From Candidatus Anammoxibacter sp. (GTDB lineage: Bacteria; Planctomycetota; Brocadiia; Brocadiales; Anammoxibacteraceae), in contig JAIQZQ010000121.1 of assembly GCA_021777105.1 (NCBI GenBank), positions 1 to 64,000 of the forward strand: a DNA stretch of 64,000 nt, given 5' to 3'. Positions 1 through 8,906 of this stretch are shown here, piece after piece (within the stretch, counting starts at the first letter, position 1; the number at the start of each line of letters is the position of its first letter). A program made the position numbers and the translations under genes. The notes beneath the pieces are model-generated. The model searched no databases. It was not told the DNA's origin and saw only the letters and a program-made list of their open reading frames with translations.

Positions 1-34
1 TTCTGCCAAATGGGGAAATCTAATGATTTATTGC

Positions 35-147
35 CTAACCCGAATAAATCGGAAAAGTGACTAAAGTGATCTAAAGTTTAAAGTGAACTAAAGTTTTGGT
101 AAAAATCTAAGATTTTTAGCATTTATTCAGAATAAAACCAACGCTAA
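35..147. repeat. 113-bp dispersed repeat, copy A
   Basis: This sequence recurs as a direct repeat at 2631-2743 with about one mismatch. It contains small palindromes (CCGAATAAATCGG, and AAAAATCTAAGATTTTT) and several CTAAAGT units. A further shared stretch (ACTGATAAGATACTAAATTG) lies at 247-266 here but directly abuts copy B, so about 100 bases separate the two blocks in this copy only. It is non-coding. The rest of 1-559 holds two other repeat types, described separately, and no gene I can support. Confidence 0.85.
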
Positions 148-268
148 AAATTAAAAGTTTAATTATTGTTAAACGTAGATAAATGTATATAACATAACGA
201 GTTATAACAGGGGCTTGAAATATTTTGTCAAAATTTGTCAAAACTTACTGATAAGATACTAAATTGTA

Positions 269-317
269 CCCTCCGAGGATAATTGTCACTAAGGCAGCCA
301 GGCTGCTCAGTGTTCAT
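269..317 (+). repeat. Short double-hairpin intergenic repeat, diverged copy
   Basis: This is a variant of a roughly 50-bp repeat also found at 4577-4626, 7230-7278 and 60878-60927. The family reads as a CCCCTCAGGGG palindrome, then ATAATTCTCACTAAGGCAGC, then a GCTGCC arm and AGTGTTCAT. This copy has CCCTCCGAGG in place of the first palindrome. Confidence 0.75.
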
Positions 318-324
318 TAAAGCG

Positions 325-375
325 ATTCTTATCACCCTCCCCTAACCCCTCCCATCAAGGGAGGGGGAGTTAAAG
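325..375 (+). repeat. C-rich/G-rich dispersed palindrome
   Basis: A short segment with the core CCCTCCCCTAACCCCTCCC, then ATCAAGGGAGGGGG. Related copies lie at about 2766-2812 and 18595-18645. The C-rich and G-rich halves can pair. It has no coding content. Confidence 0.7.
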
Positions 376-559
376 GTATATATTTAAACTAGAGTTAAGG
401 GTTCTACTAAATTCAACGGTTACTATGTTAATTTATAAGGGCAAATGTAATCGCAAAGCAAAAACGTTTAGATGCAGTCTACAAGACAGCGCCGGCTTTT
501 AATGACTAATTGCTAATAGCTAATTTCCGGCTTGCCCGGGTTATGGGTATTTTAAAAAT

Positions 560-1015
560 ATGAGGATTAGGATAGGTTTAATATCTGTTTTGTTTGCGGT
601 TTTTGCGTTGGGGGCGGGGTGCGCTGCTATTACAAAGAGGCCGCCGGGCGGAGACGGGCGGTATAAGACATTTCAGAGGGGGTATGATGATGTTTGGGAC
701 GCGGCGCTAAGCGCGCTTGGCAACGCTCCATTGGATGTGGTTGATAAATATAGCGGGACTATTAAGACCGGGTGGATAAAAGGGGGCTCGGCCAGGGTTA
801 CGTCCGGGCTCTTTTTTAAAGGGCGTTGGAAGGGGCGCAACCGTTTATTGATTACGGTTAGATCAATGTCGGCTTTAAACGCGGCAACCGAGGTTGAGGT
901 GACAATTCTAACTGAGGAGATGGCTCCGGGGGGAATTCAGGCTTCGAAATGGATAAGGGTTGAGCCTGACTATTCGATTGCTGATGATTTGTTTAGCGCT
1001 ATTGGGCGTTATTAA
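560..1015 (+). CDS. Putative lipoprotein of unknown function
   Basis: A 151-residue protein with a lipoprotein signal: a basic N-terminus, a hydrophobic stretch at about residues 6-18 and a lipobox ending L-G-A-G-C with Cys21 as the likely lipidated residue. The mature part has a W-D-A-A-L segment and alternating beta-type sequence ending D-D-L-F-S-A-I-G-R-Y. Small periplasmic lipoproteins with a BamC-like or DUF3568-like fold look similar, but I cannot assign a family. It lies alone, about 200 bases before apbE in the same direction. The ATG follows an AT-rich region without a clear Shine-Dalgarno, so the start rests on the signal peptide. Confidence 0.75.
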   Translation: MRIRIGLISVLFAVFALGAGCAAITKRPPGGDGRYKTFQRGYDDVWDAALSALGNAPLDVVDKYSGTIKTGWIKGGSARVTSGLFFKGRWKGRNRLLITVRSMSALNAATEVEVTILTEEMAPGGIQASKWIRVEPDYSIADDLFSAIGRY

Positions 1016-1226
1016 CGCATTGTTGTTTACGCCGTTTTTTTTTACACACCCCTCGTTTCCCTCTTTTTAGAGGGGAGGCTGATTGTTATGGGCTTTCCAG
1101 AGACCTTGGATTATTAGCGGTTGGTAATCGTTGTTTCTACCTGAAAATTGAGGCAAACCGGTTGGAAACTACTAAATTGTTACAACTTTTAAAACTTTTT
1201 TACTTGTATGGATAAGGATTTGACGT

Positions 1227-2351
1227 ATGAAAAAATGTATAATTATTTGTTCTGTTTTTGCGGTTGTTTTGTTTTTATTTTCATCCGGGGTTGGGGCCGG
1301 CGCGGTTAATGAGGACGGTTCGTCCGGCGATGGGCTCAAGCTATATAAGAAGGCAGCTTATATAATGGGCTCGATACTGGAAATATCTGTTTATAGCGGC
1401 GAAGATAAGAAAGCCGCGGACAATGCTATTGACCTGGCGTTTAGCGAGGTCGGGCGGCTTGATATGTTGATGAGCAATTACAAGAGCAATAGTGAATTAA
1501 ATCGCATTAACAATGCTGTTAATAAAAGGGAGCCTGAAAGGTGCGATGATGAGTTGTTGCGTGTTATTGAGCTATCGGCAAAATTCAGCAGGCTTACAAA
1601 CGGGGCGTTTGATATTACGGTGTCGCCTTTGGTTGCTTTGTGGGGCTTTAATAGAGGTAATGATGGAGATATAAAGGGGTATGTGCCGAGCAAAAGGGAG
1701 TTGGCAAGGGTTTTGCCGTCTATTTCATACCTGAATATTGTGATAACCGACGCTAAGGATTCAAACGACAGAAGGCGTTTAATCCATTTTAAAAACAATT
1801 TTACCCGTATGGATCTTGGCGCGATAGGCAAGGGGTATGCGGTGGATAGGGCGGCGGAGGTTCTTAAAAAAGCGGGTATTGATTCGGCGTTGGTAAATTT
1901 CGCGGGGAACATTTTCGCGTTTGGAACTCCAGAGGGCCGTGGCACGTGGAAAATAGGATTGAAAGATCCCGTGGTTGCCGGCAATATACTTGGGTCGTTT
2001 AAAATAGGGGACGGCATGGCGGTTGCTACTTCAGGCAATTATGAGCGGTTTTTTGTTATGGACGGCAAAAAGTACACGCATATTATTGACCCAAGGACGG
2101 GCTATCCCGTGCGTGGAACGCTTAGCGTTACTATCATTGCGGATACGGCTACAACAGCCGACGCGTTGTCAACCGGCGTTTTCGTGCTTGGGGCGGAAGA
2201 TGGTATGAAACTTATTAAAAGCATGGATAATGTTGAGGGGGCTATAATTTATGAAACGTATGACGGCAATATCGCTGCGCGCATTTCAGATGGGATGAAC
2301 AAAATACTGGAGCTGAGTGAAACAGCCGGGAAAATAAAAATTGAGAATTGA
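1227..2351 (+). CDS. apbE: FAD:protein FMN transferase (ApbE family)
   Basis: ApbE enzymes attach FMN from FAD to a threonine of target flavoproteins such as Rnf and Nqr subunits, outside the cytoplasmic membrane. The 374-residue protein has an N-terminal signal sequence (residues about 4-24, no lipobox). Family motifs are visible in order: an early D-x-x-M-S-N-Y segment, M-D-L-G-A-I-G-K-G-Y-A-V-D in the middle, an A-T-S-G-N-Y segment, and H-I-I-D-P-R-T-G-Y-P toward the C-terminus, followed by A-D-A-L-S-T. Length is normal for the family. A GC-rich terminator follows at once. No Rnf or Nqr genes are in the window, so its target is not visible. Confidence 0.93.
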   Translation: MKKCIIICSVFAVVLFLFSSGVGAGAVNEDGSSGDGLKLYKKAAYIMGSILEISVYSGEDKKAADNAIDLAFSEVGRLDMLMSNYKSNSELNRINNAVNKREPERCDDELLRVIELSAKFSRLTNGAFDITVSPLVALWGFNRGNDGDIKGYVPSKRELARVLPSISYLNIVITDAKDSNDRRRLIHFKNNFTRMDLGAIGKGYAVDRAAEVLKKAGIDSALVNFAGNIFAFGTPEGRGTWKIGLKDPVVAGNILGSFKIGDGMAVATSGNYERFFVMDGKKYTHIIDPRTGYPVRGTLSVTIIADTATTADALSTGVFVLGAEDGMKLIKSMDNVEGAIIYETYDGNIAARISDGMNKILELSETAGKIKIEN

Positions 2352-2356
2352 AAACG

Positions 2357-2384
2357 CCGCGCCGGGGCCTGAGCTCCGGCGCGG
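2357..2384. terminator. Rho-independent terminator after apbE
   Basis: A 9-bp GC-only stem (CCGCGCCGG with CCGGCGCGG) is followed by TTTGGTTCT. It lies between the converging genes apbE (+) and the Cys-rich small gene (-). Confidence 0.75.
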
Positions 2385-2394
2385 TTTGGTTCTA

Positions 2395-2589
2395 TTACCT
2401 CTCCTCAAAATCTTCGCATTTTTTGTCAATTTCGCTGGTCAGCAAATAGTTGTACTTTTCGCACATATACTTTTCAGAACCTCCGCATTTTTGCGATGTG
2501 CCGAGGTATGTGCAATCTATGCACGTCATGCCGCTGCCGTCGTCTTCAACCCATTGAGGGCCTTTGCTTGTCGCTTCTGTTGTTTCCAT
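2395..2589 (-). CDS. Small cysteine-rich protein, unknown function
   Basis: A 64-residue acidic protein with five cysteines (23, 26, 35, 43, 58). C23-x2-C26 and the later spacing suggest metal binding or an iron-sulfur site. It ends in a C-E-D-F-E motif. There is no signal peptide or membrane segment. A strong Shine-Dalgarno (AGGAGG) stands seven to eight bases before the ATG, which supports a real gene. It converges on apbE. I cannot name a function. Confidence 0.7.
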   Translation of the reverse strand: METTEATSKGPQWVEDDGSGMTCIDCTYLGTSQKCGGSEKYMCEKYNYLLTSEIDKKCEDFEER

Positions 2590-2630
2590 AACAAACCTCC
2601 TGTAAAAATATTAAAATAAAATATTCTAAC

Positions 2631-2743
2631 CTAACCCGAATAAATCGGAAAAATGACTAAAGTGATCTAAAGTTTAAAGTGAACTAAAGTTTTGGTAAAA
2701 ATCTAAGATTTTTAGCATTTATTCAGAATAAAACCAACGCTAA
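2631..2743. repeat. 113-bp dispersed repeat, copy B
   Basis: Direct repeat of 35-147. It is followed immediately by the shared ACTGATAAGATACTAAATTG block and, at about 2766-2812, by a copy of the C-rich/G-rich palindrome. The gap 2590-2933 contains nothing else I can identify. Confidence 0.85.
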
Positions 2744-2933
2744 CTGATAAGATACTAAATTGATCGTTTCTTGTCACCCGCCCCTAATCCATCCCATCAA
2801 GGGAGGGGGGAGGTGTAAAAAACTAAGTTTAAATAGTTGTCACAACTACGAATCCGCTTTGTTAAACATTATATACTTATGGGCGCTCTTTGTCCAACTT
2901 GTTTGCGCATTTAGGATGCTTCCCGCCGGTGGT

Positions 2934-3773
2934 TTAACCGGACGCTACAACCGGGGACTTTTCCGTCTCGGTGGGGGCCTGTTCGTCTTTAGGGGTGTCG
3001 TCTGATTCATCAGTCACCACGAGCAGGTTGTTAGTCAGGTTTGCGTAAAGAAGCAGGTAAATTTTAAGCCAATCGCCTGGTTTGGCTGTGAACCGTTCAA
3101 AGTATGAGCTAAATTCCTCGCACAGTTTTTTGAGGTACGATTCCAGGTCGGTAACCGTGCCGTTTTCGCGCTGGTCCAGCATCTCTTTGCCCATGTTGTC
3201 AGTTATGACTTCGCAGTCGTACAGGTACCAAATCCATTCTGAAATAGCTTCCATATTGATCTTGCCTATCATCCTTGGTATCCTGTGCACGGCGGGTATG
3301 TCTGAATCGTTTTTGTTTTTGTCGCCGGATTTTGATTGATGATCGTCAAAAAGATATTCAACTGAAATTGTGTCGCCGTCTTTGTCCAATTTTAGAATTT
3401 GCATTTTTACAGGAACCGCCTCAAACCAGTATCGTGAATCGTAATCGTATTGTCCGCAATGGAAAAGGCGTTTTTTTTTATCTAAATGCACAAAATATAG
3501 CGATTTGCCGGTGGTGAAATTGTAATTTTCAAGTTCTTTGGTTCCCTTGAAATTTATGCTTTGAAGGGTCTGTTTTTCATCTTCAATAAACAGCATGTGG
3601 TGGGATAGGACGTTGGTTAAGGCAAACTTAAATCTTGAAAGCAGGGCAAGTTCTTTGTCAAATTCAAGAGCGTTGTCGCGCTCTTTTAAATTTTTTTCAA
3701 AGTCTGTAAGGATGTTCCAGGTCTCGTCGATTTTTCTGTCGATTTCCTTCTTTTTAGCATCCTGAGCGCACAA
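2934..3773 (-). CDS. Hypothetical protein
   Basis: I do not recognise this protein. I chose the TTG at 3773 because a good Shine-Dalgarno (AAAGGAG) lies seven bases upstream. That gives 279 residues beginning M-C-A-Q-D-A-K-K-K, against 306 from a longer TTG start without one. The N-terminal part is charged and helical (likely coiled coil around residues 5-45). The middle has aromatic beta-type sequence (S-L-Y-F-V-H-L, then Q-Y-D-Y-D-S-R-Y-W-F), followed by an acidic lysine-rich stretch and a helical C-terminal half rich in Trp and Tyr. There is no signal peptide. The tail is acidic and low-complexity. Confidence 0.6.
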   Translation of the reverse strand: MCAQDAKKKEIDRKIDETWNILTDFEKNLKERDNALEFDKELALLSRFKFALTNVLSHHMLFIEDEKQTLQSINFKGTKELENYNFTTGKSLYFVHLDKKKRLFHCGQYDYDSRYWFEAVPVKMQILKLDKDGDTISVEYLFDDHQSKSGDKNKNDSDIPAVHRIPRMIGKINMEAISEWIWYLYDCEVITDNMGKEMLDQRENGTVTDLESYLKKLCEEFSSYFERFTAKPGDWLKIYLLLYANLTNNLLVVTDESDDTPKDEQAPTETEKSPVVASG

Positions 3774-3891
3774 AGGGGAACTCCTTTCCGGCTTTTCAAT
3801 AAAAATATAAGCTGCGCCTGCCGCAATTGTCTCCTTCAATTGAACATGGCGCAATGCCTGTTAATAAATAATCGGCAATATTGCTGTTTTG

Positions 3892-4149
3892 TTAATTTAG
3901 ATCGCCGTTATCATTTAATTTTTCAAGGATTTCCAATTCTGTCCTTAAGCATTCAAGCTCAAGATATAAAAGGCCAATATCTTCTTTGATCTTAGAGACT
4001 CGTGAACTCAAAATATCTTTATCGTCCGCGATAATCCCTTTTTTAATTAACAAGCAAAAATATTCAATTCTTTCACTCTTTTTATCTAGTTTTTGTTCGC
4101 TTAATTGTATTTTCCGTTTAAGCCTTTCAAACCTTTCAGTGTTATCCAT
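3892..4149 (-). CDS. Small coiled-coil hypothetical protein
   Basis: An 85-residue charged, leucine-rich protein (starting M-D-N-T-E-R-F-E-R-L) that reads as one long coiled coil, with an acidic end. A longer reading from a TTG at 4224 adds a Phe-rich segment, but neither start has a convincing Shine-Dalgarno. It lies just upstream of the 279-residue unknown gene on the same strand, about 120 bases away. Function unknown. Confidence 0.45.
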   Translation of the reverse strand: MDNTERFERLKRKIQLSEQKLDKKSERIEYFCLLIKKGIIADDKDILSSRVSKIKEDIGLLYLELECLRTELEILEKLNDNGDLN

Positions 4150-4280
4150 TGTAAAACGGGCTTTAAAGAGAACAAAAAATAGATCAAAAGAACAATTGTA
4201 AAGAATGGATTCGTCTTTTTTCAATCAAAAAATGATAATATTTCTTTCCGAGCCCTTAGGGCAATTATTAGCGCAGCCTA

Positions 4281-4535
4281 TTAGCTTGCGGTGGATGCCC
4301 GAATCGGTTTTTTAGGCTTGCCGGGCTGTTTGAGTTCCATGATCTCTTTGCGGTATTTTATTAGAATATCAATAACAAAATCAAGGCCGTGCGTTTCTAT
4401 ATCGTACTTCAATTGTTCATGCACTTTATGCTGGTAGTGCTTGAGTTCGTCGCAAAATTTTGGTTCCATAATCAGGAAATCCGCCATTTCCGTAACCCGC
4501 GCCGCAGCCCGTTTTTCAACTTCGGCGTCGTCCAT
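4281..4535 (-). CDS. Small hypothetical protein
   Basis: An 84-residue protein of unknown function. The ATG at 4535 is preceded by AAAGGAG at good spacing. The sequence is predicted helical, with acidic and histidine-containing segments (K-H-Y-Q-H-K-V-H) and a basic proline-rich tail. No known motif is visible. It may share a leftward transcription unit with the coiled-coil gene downstream. Confidence 0.6.
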   Translation of the reverse strand: MDDAEVEKRAAARVTEMADFLIMEPKFCDELKHYQHKVHEQLKYDIETHGLDFVIDILIKYRKEIMELKQPGKPKKPIRASTAS

Positions 4536-4576
4536 GCTATATCTCCTTTATTATTTAGCCTCCAAGGCATAATGCT

Positions 4577-4626
4577 CCCCTCAGGGGATAATTCTCACTA
4601 AGGCAGCTAAGCTGCCAAGTGTTCAT
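4577..4626. repeat. Short double-hairpin intergenic repeat
   Basis: A family member with two palindromes: CCCCTCAGGGG, and GGCAGC paired with GCTGCC. Its last bases (TTCAT) overlap the stop codon of the aminotransferase gene on the minus strand, so the repeat sits exactly at the 3' end of that gene. Confidence 0.85.
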
Positions 4627-5789
4627 TTCGCCCATTTTTTTATTCTGTTTAAGGCTTCGTTTAGCGTGTCAATATCGCTGCATAGGGCAATGCGAATAAA
4701 TCGTTTTCCGTTTGATCCAAAAACGTAGCCCGGGGTAATGCAAACATTGGCTTTGCGCAGAATTTCATCCGTAAAAGCCTCAACATCCGCTACGTTATCA
4801 GGCGCCTTTGCCCAAATAAACAAACCGACTTGGTTCTTGTTGTAAGAACACCCTAAAACGTCGGCTATGCTCCACACAATTTCACGCCTCTTCTTGTACT
4901 CGCAGTTTCTCTGTTCGTGCCAATCCTGGCTGTTGTTCAGCGCAGCGGTAGCCGCGTGCTGTATTGGCAGGAAAATGCCTGAGTGCACATTGCTGTTGAC
5001 TGTTAATATTGCGTCGATATACTCCTTTTTCCCCGCAACCCATCCAATGCGCCATCCGGCCATATTGTGGGATTTGCTGAGCGAGTTTAACTCTATCGCC
5101 ACTTTTTTGGCTCCTTTCAGGCTGAGTATGCTTTCAGGCCGGGTTTCGTTAAGCACAAGGCCGTATGGGTTGTCGTTGCAGAGCAGTATCTTGTGGTTTT
5201 GAGCAAATTGAATTAGTTCTTTAAATATTAATGCTGTTGATTTTGCGCCGGTAGGCATATGCGGGTAGTTTACCCACATTAATTTTGTTTTTGAGAGGTC
5301 GGTTTTGCTTAATGCGGCCAGATCTGGCGCCCAGTTGTTCTCTTCTTTAAGGTCGTAATGTCTAACCTTGGCGCCCACAAGCTCGCTAACGCTTGTGTAT
5401 GTGGGGTAACCTGGATTTGGGACAAGTACTTCGTCTCCCTCGTCCAGAAACGCCATTGATATATATATGATGCCCTCTTTTGAGCCGATTAGGGGCAGTA
5501 TCTCCTCGTCGCTGTTAAGGCTGATGTTATAAGCTCTTTCGCTCCACGCGGCAAGGGCGTCGCGAAATTCCTGGATGCCTCTGTAACTCTGGTAACCATG
5601 GTTTTGCGGAGTTCGGGCTGATTCTGAAAGGGCGGTTATTGTGTTGTCGGACGGCGCCAGATCAGGGCTGCCGATGCCCAAATTTATGACATGGGCTCCG
5701 CTATCTTCTATTTTTTTTATATCTTTTTGTTTGCGGGAAAAATAGTACTCTTTAACGCGTTCTAATCTTTTTGCGACAGGAATAATCAT
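4623..5789 (-). CDS. PLP-dependent class I/II aminotransferase
   Basis: A 388-residue fold-type I aminotransferase transferring amino groups between an amino acid and a 2-oxo acid through pyridoxal phosphate. Visible motifs: N-L-G-I-G-S-P-D-L near residue 36, the substrate-side N-P-G-Y-P-T-Y, a W-V-N-Y-P-H-M-P-T-G-A segment, and the PLP-lysine motif S-L-S-K-S-H-N-M-A-G-W-R-I-G-W. The overall pattern resembles the alanine/aspartate or LL-diaminopimelate aminotransferase group. The exact substrate cannot be read. It lies directly downstream of prephenate dehydratase on the same strand (about 130 bases), which allows a role in phenylalanine transamination, but this is inference. Confidence 0.9.
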   Translation of the reverse strand: MIIPVAKRLERVKEYYFSRKQKDIKKIEDSGAHVINLGIGSPDLAPSDNTITALSESARTPQNHGYQSYRGIQEFRDALAAWSERAYNISLNSDEEILPLIGSKEGIIYISMAFLDEGDEVLVPNPGYPTYTSVSELVGAKVRHYDLKEENNWAPDLAALSKTDLSKTKLMWVNYPHMPTGAKSTALIFKELIQFAQNHKILLCNDNPYGLVLNETRPESILSLKGAKKVAIELNSLSKSHNMAGWRIGWVAGKKEYIDAILTVNSNVHSGIFLPIQHAATAALNNSQDWHEQRNCEYKKRREIVWSIADVLGCSYNKNQVGLFIWAKAPDNVADVEAFTDEILRKANVCITPGYVFGSNGKRFIRIALCSDIDTLNEALNRIKKWAK

Positions 5790-5916
5790 TGGTTCTATTT
5801 CTAAGAAAAAATGTTATATTTGGAATGGACGCGGGCCAGACGCCCGCGATGTAATTAAAAAGCGCGAAAGAGCTGTTTTCCTCTTTGAGGCTAATTCTAC
5901 CTAAAGCAGCCCTTAT

Positions 5917-6831
5917 TTACCTCCATCTCGTTCCGGTAATATCGTAAAAACCGCCTTCAGGATAAAAACCCAGGACTCTTACCGCAGTGTCTCCATTGAG
6001 TCTAAGGGCGTTTTCTCTAAGGTCCTGAATCGCGGATTTGCATACCTGGGTTTTGCCGCTGATATCCATGTAAAAGAGGAAGTCCCAGATGCCTGATTCT
6101 CCGTTGCGGGCAAACTTTCGCCATGGGGTTGTTGTGCCCATTAGCGGTCTGGTTTCGACCCTGACTATATCAAGCTTTTTAGAAGCGAAAATGTGAAATG
6201 TTTTATACAAAGAGCACGGCTCGTTTTTTACGCAAAAGATAATGGACGCTTTAGTGTCTGTTGTAGGCCTGGCCGGCTTTTTTGAGATTAACAGGAACCT
6301 TGTGTAATTTTCATCATGATCCTGAGTGTTTTTTTGAAGAATTGACATGTCAAGATCGTATGCCGCCTGCACACTGGCAATTGCGGCGACGTTTCTTAAC
6401 TTCTTATCTTTAATCGCTTTTACCACACCGGCGGTATCGTAATCCTGCTGGGCCTTGATCTTGTTTGAACTAAGGTAGTCTTTGCACTGGGCAAGGGCTT
6501 GAGGATGCGACCTGGCAATCTTTATATCGCTTAATTTAACGCCTTTGTTTGCTATAAGGTTGTGCCGTATTCTTATCTTTAATTCGTTTACAATAGTGAA
6601 ATTTGATTTAATGGAGTATTCGAGCAGAAGATCATAGTAGTCGTATACGCTGCCCCCGGTTGAATTCTCAATAGGCGCCGCAGCGTAATCGGCTTTTTGC
6701 GCGTCCATGGCTTCGAACATATCCCTATAACCTTCACAAGGCAGAAGCTCTATTCTTTGGCCTTTAAAAAATGATCGCGCCGCTAGCTCGCTAAACGCTC
6801 CCATAGCTCCCTGGAAAGCGACAATCGGCAT
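5917..6831 (-). CDS. pheA: Prephenate dehydratase
   Basis: Converts prephenate to phenylpyruvate in phenylalanine synthesis. The 304-residue protein starts with the periplasmic-binding-like catalytic domain (F-Q-G-A-x-G-A-F-S-E, then A-P-I-E-N-S-T-G-G). It has the conserved T-R-F triad region (N-Y-T-R-F-L-L-I) near residue 195, and then a C-terminal ACT regulatory domain containing E-T-R-P and W-D-F-L-F-Y-M-D. There is no chorismate mutase domain, so this is the monofunctional form. The ACT domain suggests feedback control by phenylalanine. The aminotransferase downstream may complete the pathway. Confidence 0.92.
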   Translation of the reverse strand: MPIVAFQGAMGAFSELAARSFFKGQRIELLPCEGYRDMFEAMDAQKADYAAAPIENSTGGSVYDYYDLLLEYSIKSNFTIVNELKIRIRHNLIANKGVKLSDIKIARSHPQALAQCKDYLSSNKIKAQQDYDTAGVVKAIKDKKLRNVAAIASVQAAYDLDMSILQKNTQDHDENYTRFLLISKKPARPTTDTKASIIFCVKNEPCSLYKTFHIFASKKLDIVRVETRPLMGTTTPWRKFARNGESGIWDFLFYMDISGKTQVCKSAIQDLRENALRLNGDTAVRVLGFYPEGGFYDITGTRWR

Positions 6832-7154
6832 AATTTTTACTCCTGTAGATCTATATAATTAAATAAAAACGCGGTTTGAAAGCGCGTGCAAAACAATGAT
6901 AAGTTAACAATTTATCAAAAAAATGAGTCCATGGGAAATGTAAAATTTCCAGCCTCTGAAAAAGCCGTAAACCGGGCTGCTGAAAAACGCTATAATAATG
7001 GACAGACTTGAGCGGTTTATAGAATAATTGCCTGTGGAAACGGAAAGGTATGATGAAAGCGCGGCGCCTTTTATGATCAAAAATATCGGGAATTATTATA
7101 ACAAGCGATGCGGTATGGAAAGCGGAATAACAGCCAAAACAGTTTATAAAACAA

Positions 7155-7183
7155 ACAAGGCGGATCATAATGATCCGCCTTGT
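7155..7183. terminator. Bidirectional terminator-like hairpin
   Basis: A perfect 13-bp stem (ACAAGGCGGATCA with TGATCCGCCTTGT) separated by three bases and followed by a T run on the + strand, with matching A residues on the other side. It separates pheA and the rubrerythrin gene. The surrounding 6832-7150 stretch holds no supported gene. Confidence 0.75.
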
Positions 7184-7229
7184 TTTTAAGCGTGTTTATA
7201 CTTATCGGGAATAATGATGCTTCAATGAT

Positions 7230-7278
7230 CCCCTCAGGGGATAATTCTCACTAAGGCAGCCTGCTGCCAAGTATTCAT
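7230..7278. repeat. Short double-hairpin intergenic repeat
   Basis: Same family as 4577-4626, with a shorter loop in the second palindrome (GGCAGCCTGCTGCC). It again abuts the stop codon of a minus-strand gene, the rubrerythrin. Confidence 0.85.
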
Positions 7279-7710
7279 TTATCCGCTGAAATGTCTTTTT
7301 AAAAGACCTTCAAAAGCCTTGCCGTGACGAGCTTCATCTTTGCACATTTCGTGAACAGTGTCATGAATAGCGTCTAAATCAAGCTGTTTAGCTTTGGTAG
7401 CAATAGCCTTTTTGCCTTTGTTTGCGCCGAATTCAGCTTCAACTCTGGCCTGTAAATTGGCTTTTGTGTCGGCTTTAAGGACAACACCCAACATTTCGCC
7501 GAATTTAGCTGCGTGTTCAGCCTCTTCAAAAGCGATTCTTTTGTAAGCTTCAGCAACTTCAGGGTATCCTTCTCTGTCAGCCTGACGGCTCATAGCAAGA
7601 TACATGCCTACTTCGGTGCATTCGCCCGCAAAATTCTCCTGCAAACCTTTCTTAACCTCTGCGTCAACATCAGCCGCTATGCCAATAATATGCTCATCTA
7701 AATCCGCCAT
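7279..7710 (-). CDS. Rubrerythrin-like ferritin-fold diiron protein
   Basis: A 143-residue ferritin-like protein with the E-x-x-H pattern of a diiron four-helix bundle ([11 protein letters not shown] near residues 60-70 and C-K-D-E-A-R-H-G-K near 121-130) and an earlier glutamate helix (F-A-G-E-C-T-E-V). The C-terminal rubredoxin domain of classical rubrerythrin is absent. Such proteins reduce hydrogen peroxide in anaerobes, using NADH-linked or rubredoxin electron donors. The ATG has a GGGAG Shine-Dalgarno upstream. It stands alone. Confidence 0.88.
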   Translation of the reverse strand: MADLDEHIIGIAADVDAEVKKGLQENFAGECTEVGMYLAMSRQADREGYPEVAEAYKRIAFEEAEHAAKFGEMLGVVLKADTKANLQARVEAEFGANKGKKAIATKAKQLDLDAIHDTVHEMCKDEARHGKAFEGLLKRHFSG

Positions 7711-7922
7711 ATCTCTTTACTCCCTTCTTCTAAAAAAATAAAAATTAAATAATAAAACAGGTAGTGATATAATAATATCCTAACAGAAAATTACAAAGTC
7801 TTACATTATAGCGTTTATTTTGTTTATTTCAAATATTTTTCCATGATTAAAATAAAAAATCAACAAATTGTATCTTATTGAAAACAATAGAGGTAAGTTG
7901 TAAATGGATAGCCTGATTGACT

Positions 7923-8870
7923 CTAAATCCCGTAAAGCAGGTCTTTTGCTTTATCCTGAATTTCTGCATTACAATCATTTAGTTTTAAAAATGTGTAGAG
8001 CATATTATTGTATGGCGTTGGTATGCCGAACTCTTCCCCTTTTGAAGCCACATACCCGTTTATAGCTTCAAATTCAAGCCGTTTTCTTTTTAACATGTCC
8101 TGCATCATGGATGTATTGGCAAACCCCGGGTTTTCTGAAATCTTTATATACTCATCAATTACGTTTTCGTCAATATCATGGCCGCAGCGCCTGGCGGCGT
8201 TAAGCGTCTCAAGCATTACTTGACGCGCAAACTTTCTTGTATCAACGTTTGCCAGCACATCCTTTGTTGACGAATTTGTTATTGCGGTTAATGGATTAAA
8301 AGCCGCGTTCCATATCAACTTTTTCCACATCTCCTTATAAATGTATTTGGAAATGGAGCACGGCATTTTTGCGTTTTCAAATAATCCAGCTATTTTTAAA
8401 ACCCTTTCAGATTCACTGCCGTCAAGTTCTCCTATAATCAACTTTCCTGAAGCGTAGTGTTGCAGCGTCCATGGTTTAGCTATTTCAGCAAGCAGCAGCA
8501 CTACTCCGGCTATCACATTCTCTTTGCCGATTATTGTGCCTATTTTATCCGCATTATCAACGCCGTTTTGCAGCGAAAGAGTGATTGTTTTATTGGAAAT
8601 CGTGTTTTTTATCTGCCCGGTTGCCTCCTCCGTGTCGTATGATTTCACGCACATCAAAACAAGGTCAACCTTGCCTGCGTCATTTGCGTTATTAACCGCA
8701 TTAACCTTTTGAACGTAATCCCCGTTAATGCTTTTCACAATTAGCCCGTTGGAGCGCAAAATATTAAAGGCCTCGCCTCTTGCCAGAAACACAACCTCGC
8801 ATCCTGATTTGGCCAACATCGCGCCGAAATAACAACCCACCGCTCCCGCCCCAACCACTAAAACACGCAT
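7923..8870 (-). CDS. panE: 2-dehydropantoate 2-reductase family protein
   Basis: The family reduces ketopantoate to pantoate with NADPH in coenzyme A synthesis. The 315-residue protein starts with a Rossmann motif (V-V-G-A-G-A-V-G-C-Y-F-G), followed by V-L-M-C-V-K-S-Y-D. The conserved lysine region K-K-L-I-W-N-A-A-F-N-P-L-T-A-I is present near residue 185. The C-terminal helical domain ends with the usual M-x-x-D segment (S-M-M-Q-D-M). Some members of this family reduce other 2-oxo acids, so the substrate is likely rather than certain. No other pantothenate genes are near. Confidence 0.88.
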   Translation of the reverse strand: MRVLVVGAGAVGCYFGAMLAKSGCEVVFLARGEAFNILRSNGLIVKSINGDYVQKVNAVNNANDAGKVDLVLMCVKSYDTEEATGQIKNTISNKTITLSLQNGVDNADKIGTIIGKENVIAGVVLLLAEIAKPWTLQHYASGKLIIGELDGSESERVLKIAGLFENAKMPCSISKYIYKEMWKKLIWNAAFNPLTAITNSSTKDVLANVDTRKFARQVMLETLNAARRCGHDIDENVIDEYIKISENPGFANTSMMQDMLKRKRLEFEAINGYVASKGEEFGIPTPYNNMLYTFLKLNDCNAEIQDKAKDLLYGI

Positions 8871-8906
8871 TTTTATTTAATCCCATAGTGAAAGGTTGTA
8901 AAAATT

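Noticed and set aside
6851-7168. 105-residue minus-strand ORF between pheA and the rubrerythrin gene
   Set aside because: It starts inside the terminator hairpin, has odd composition and no Shine-Dalgarno.
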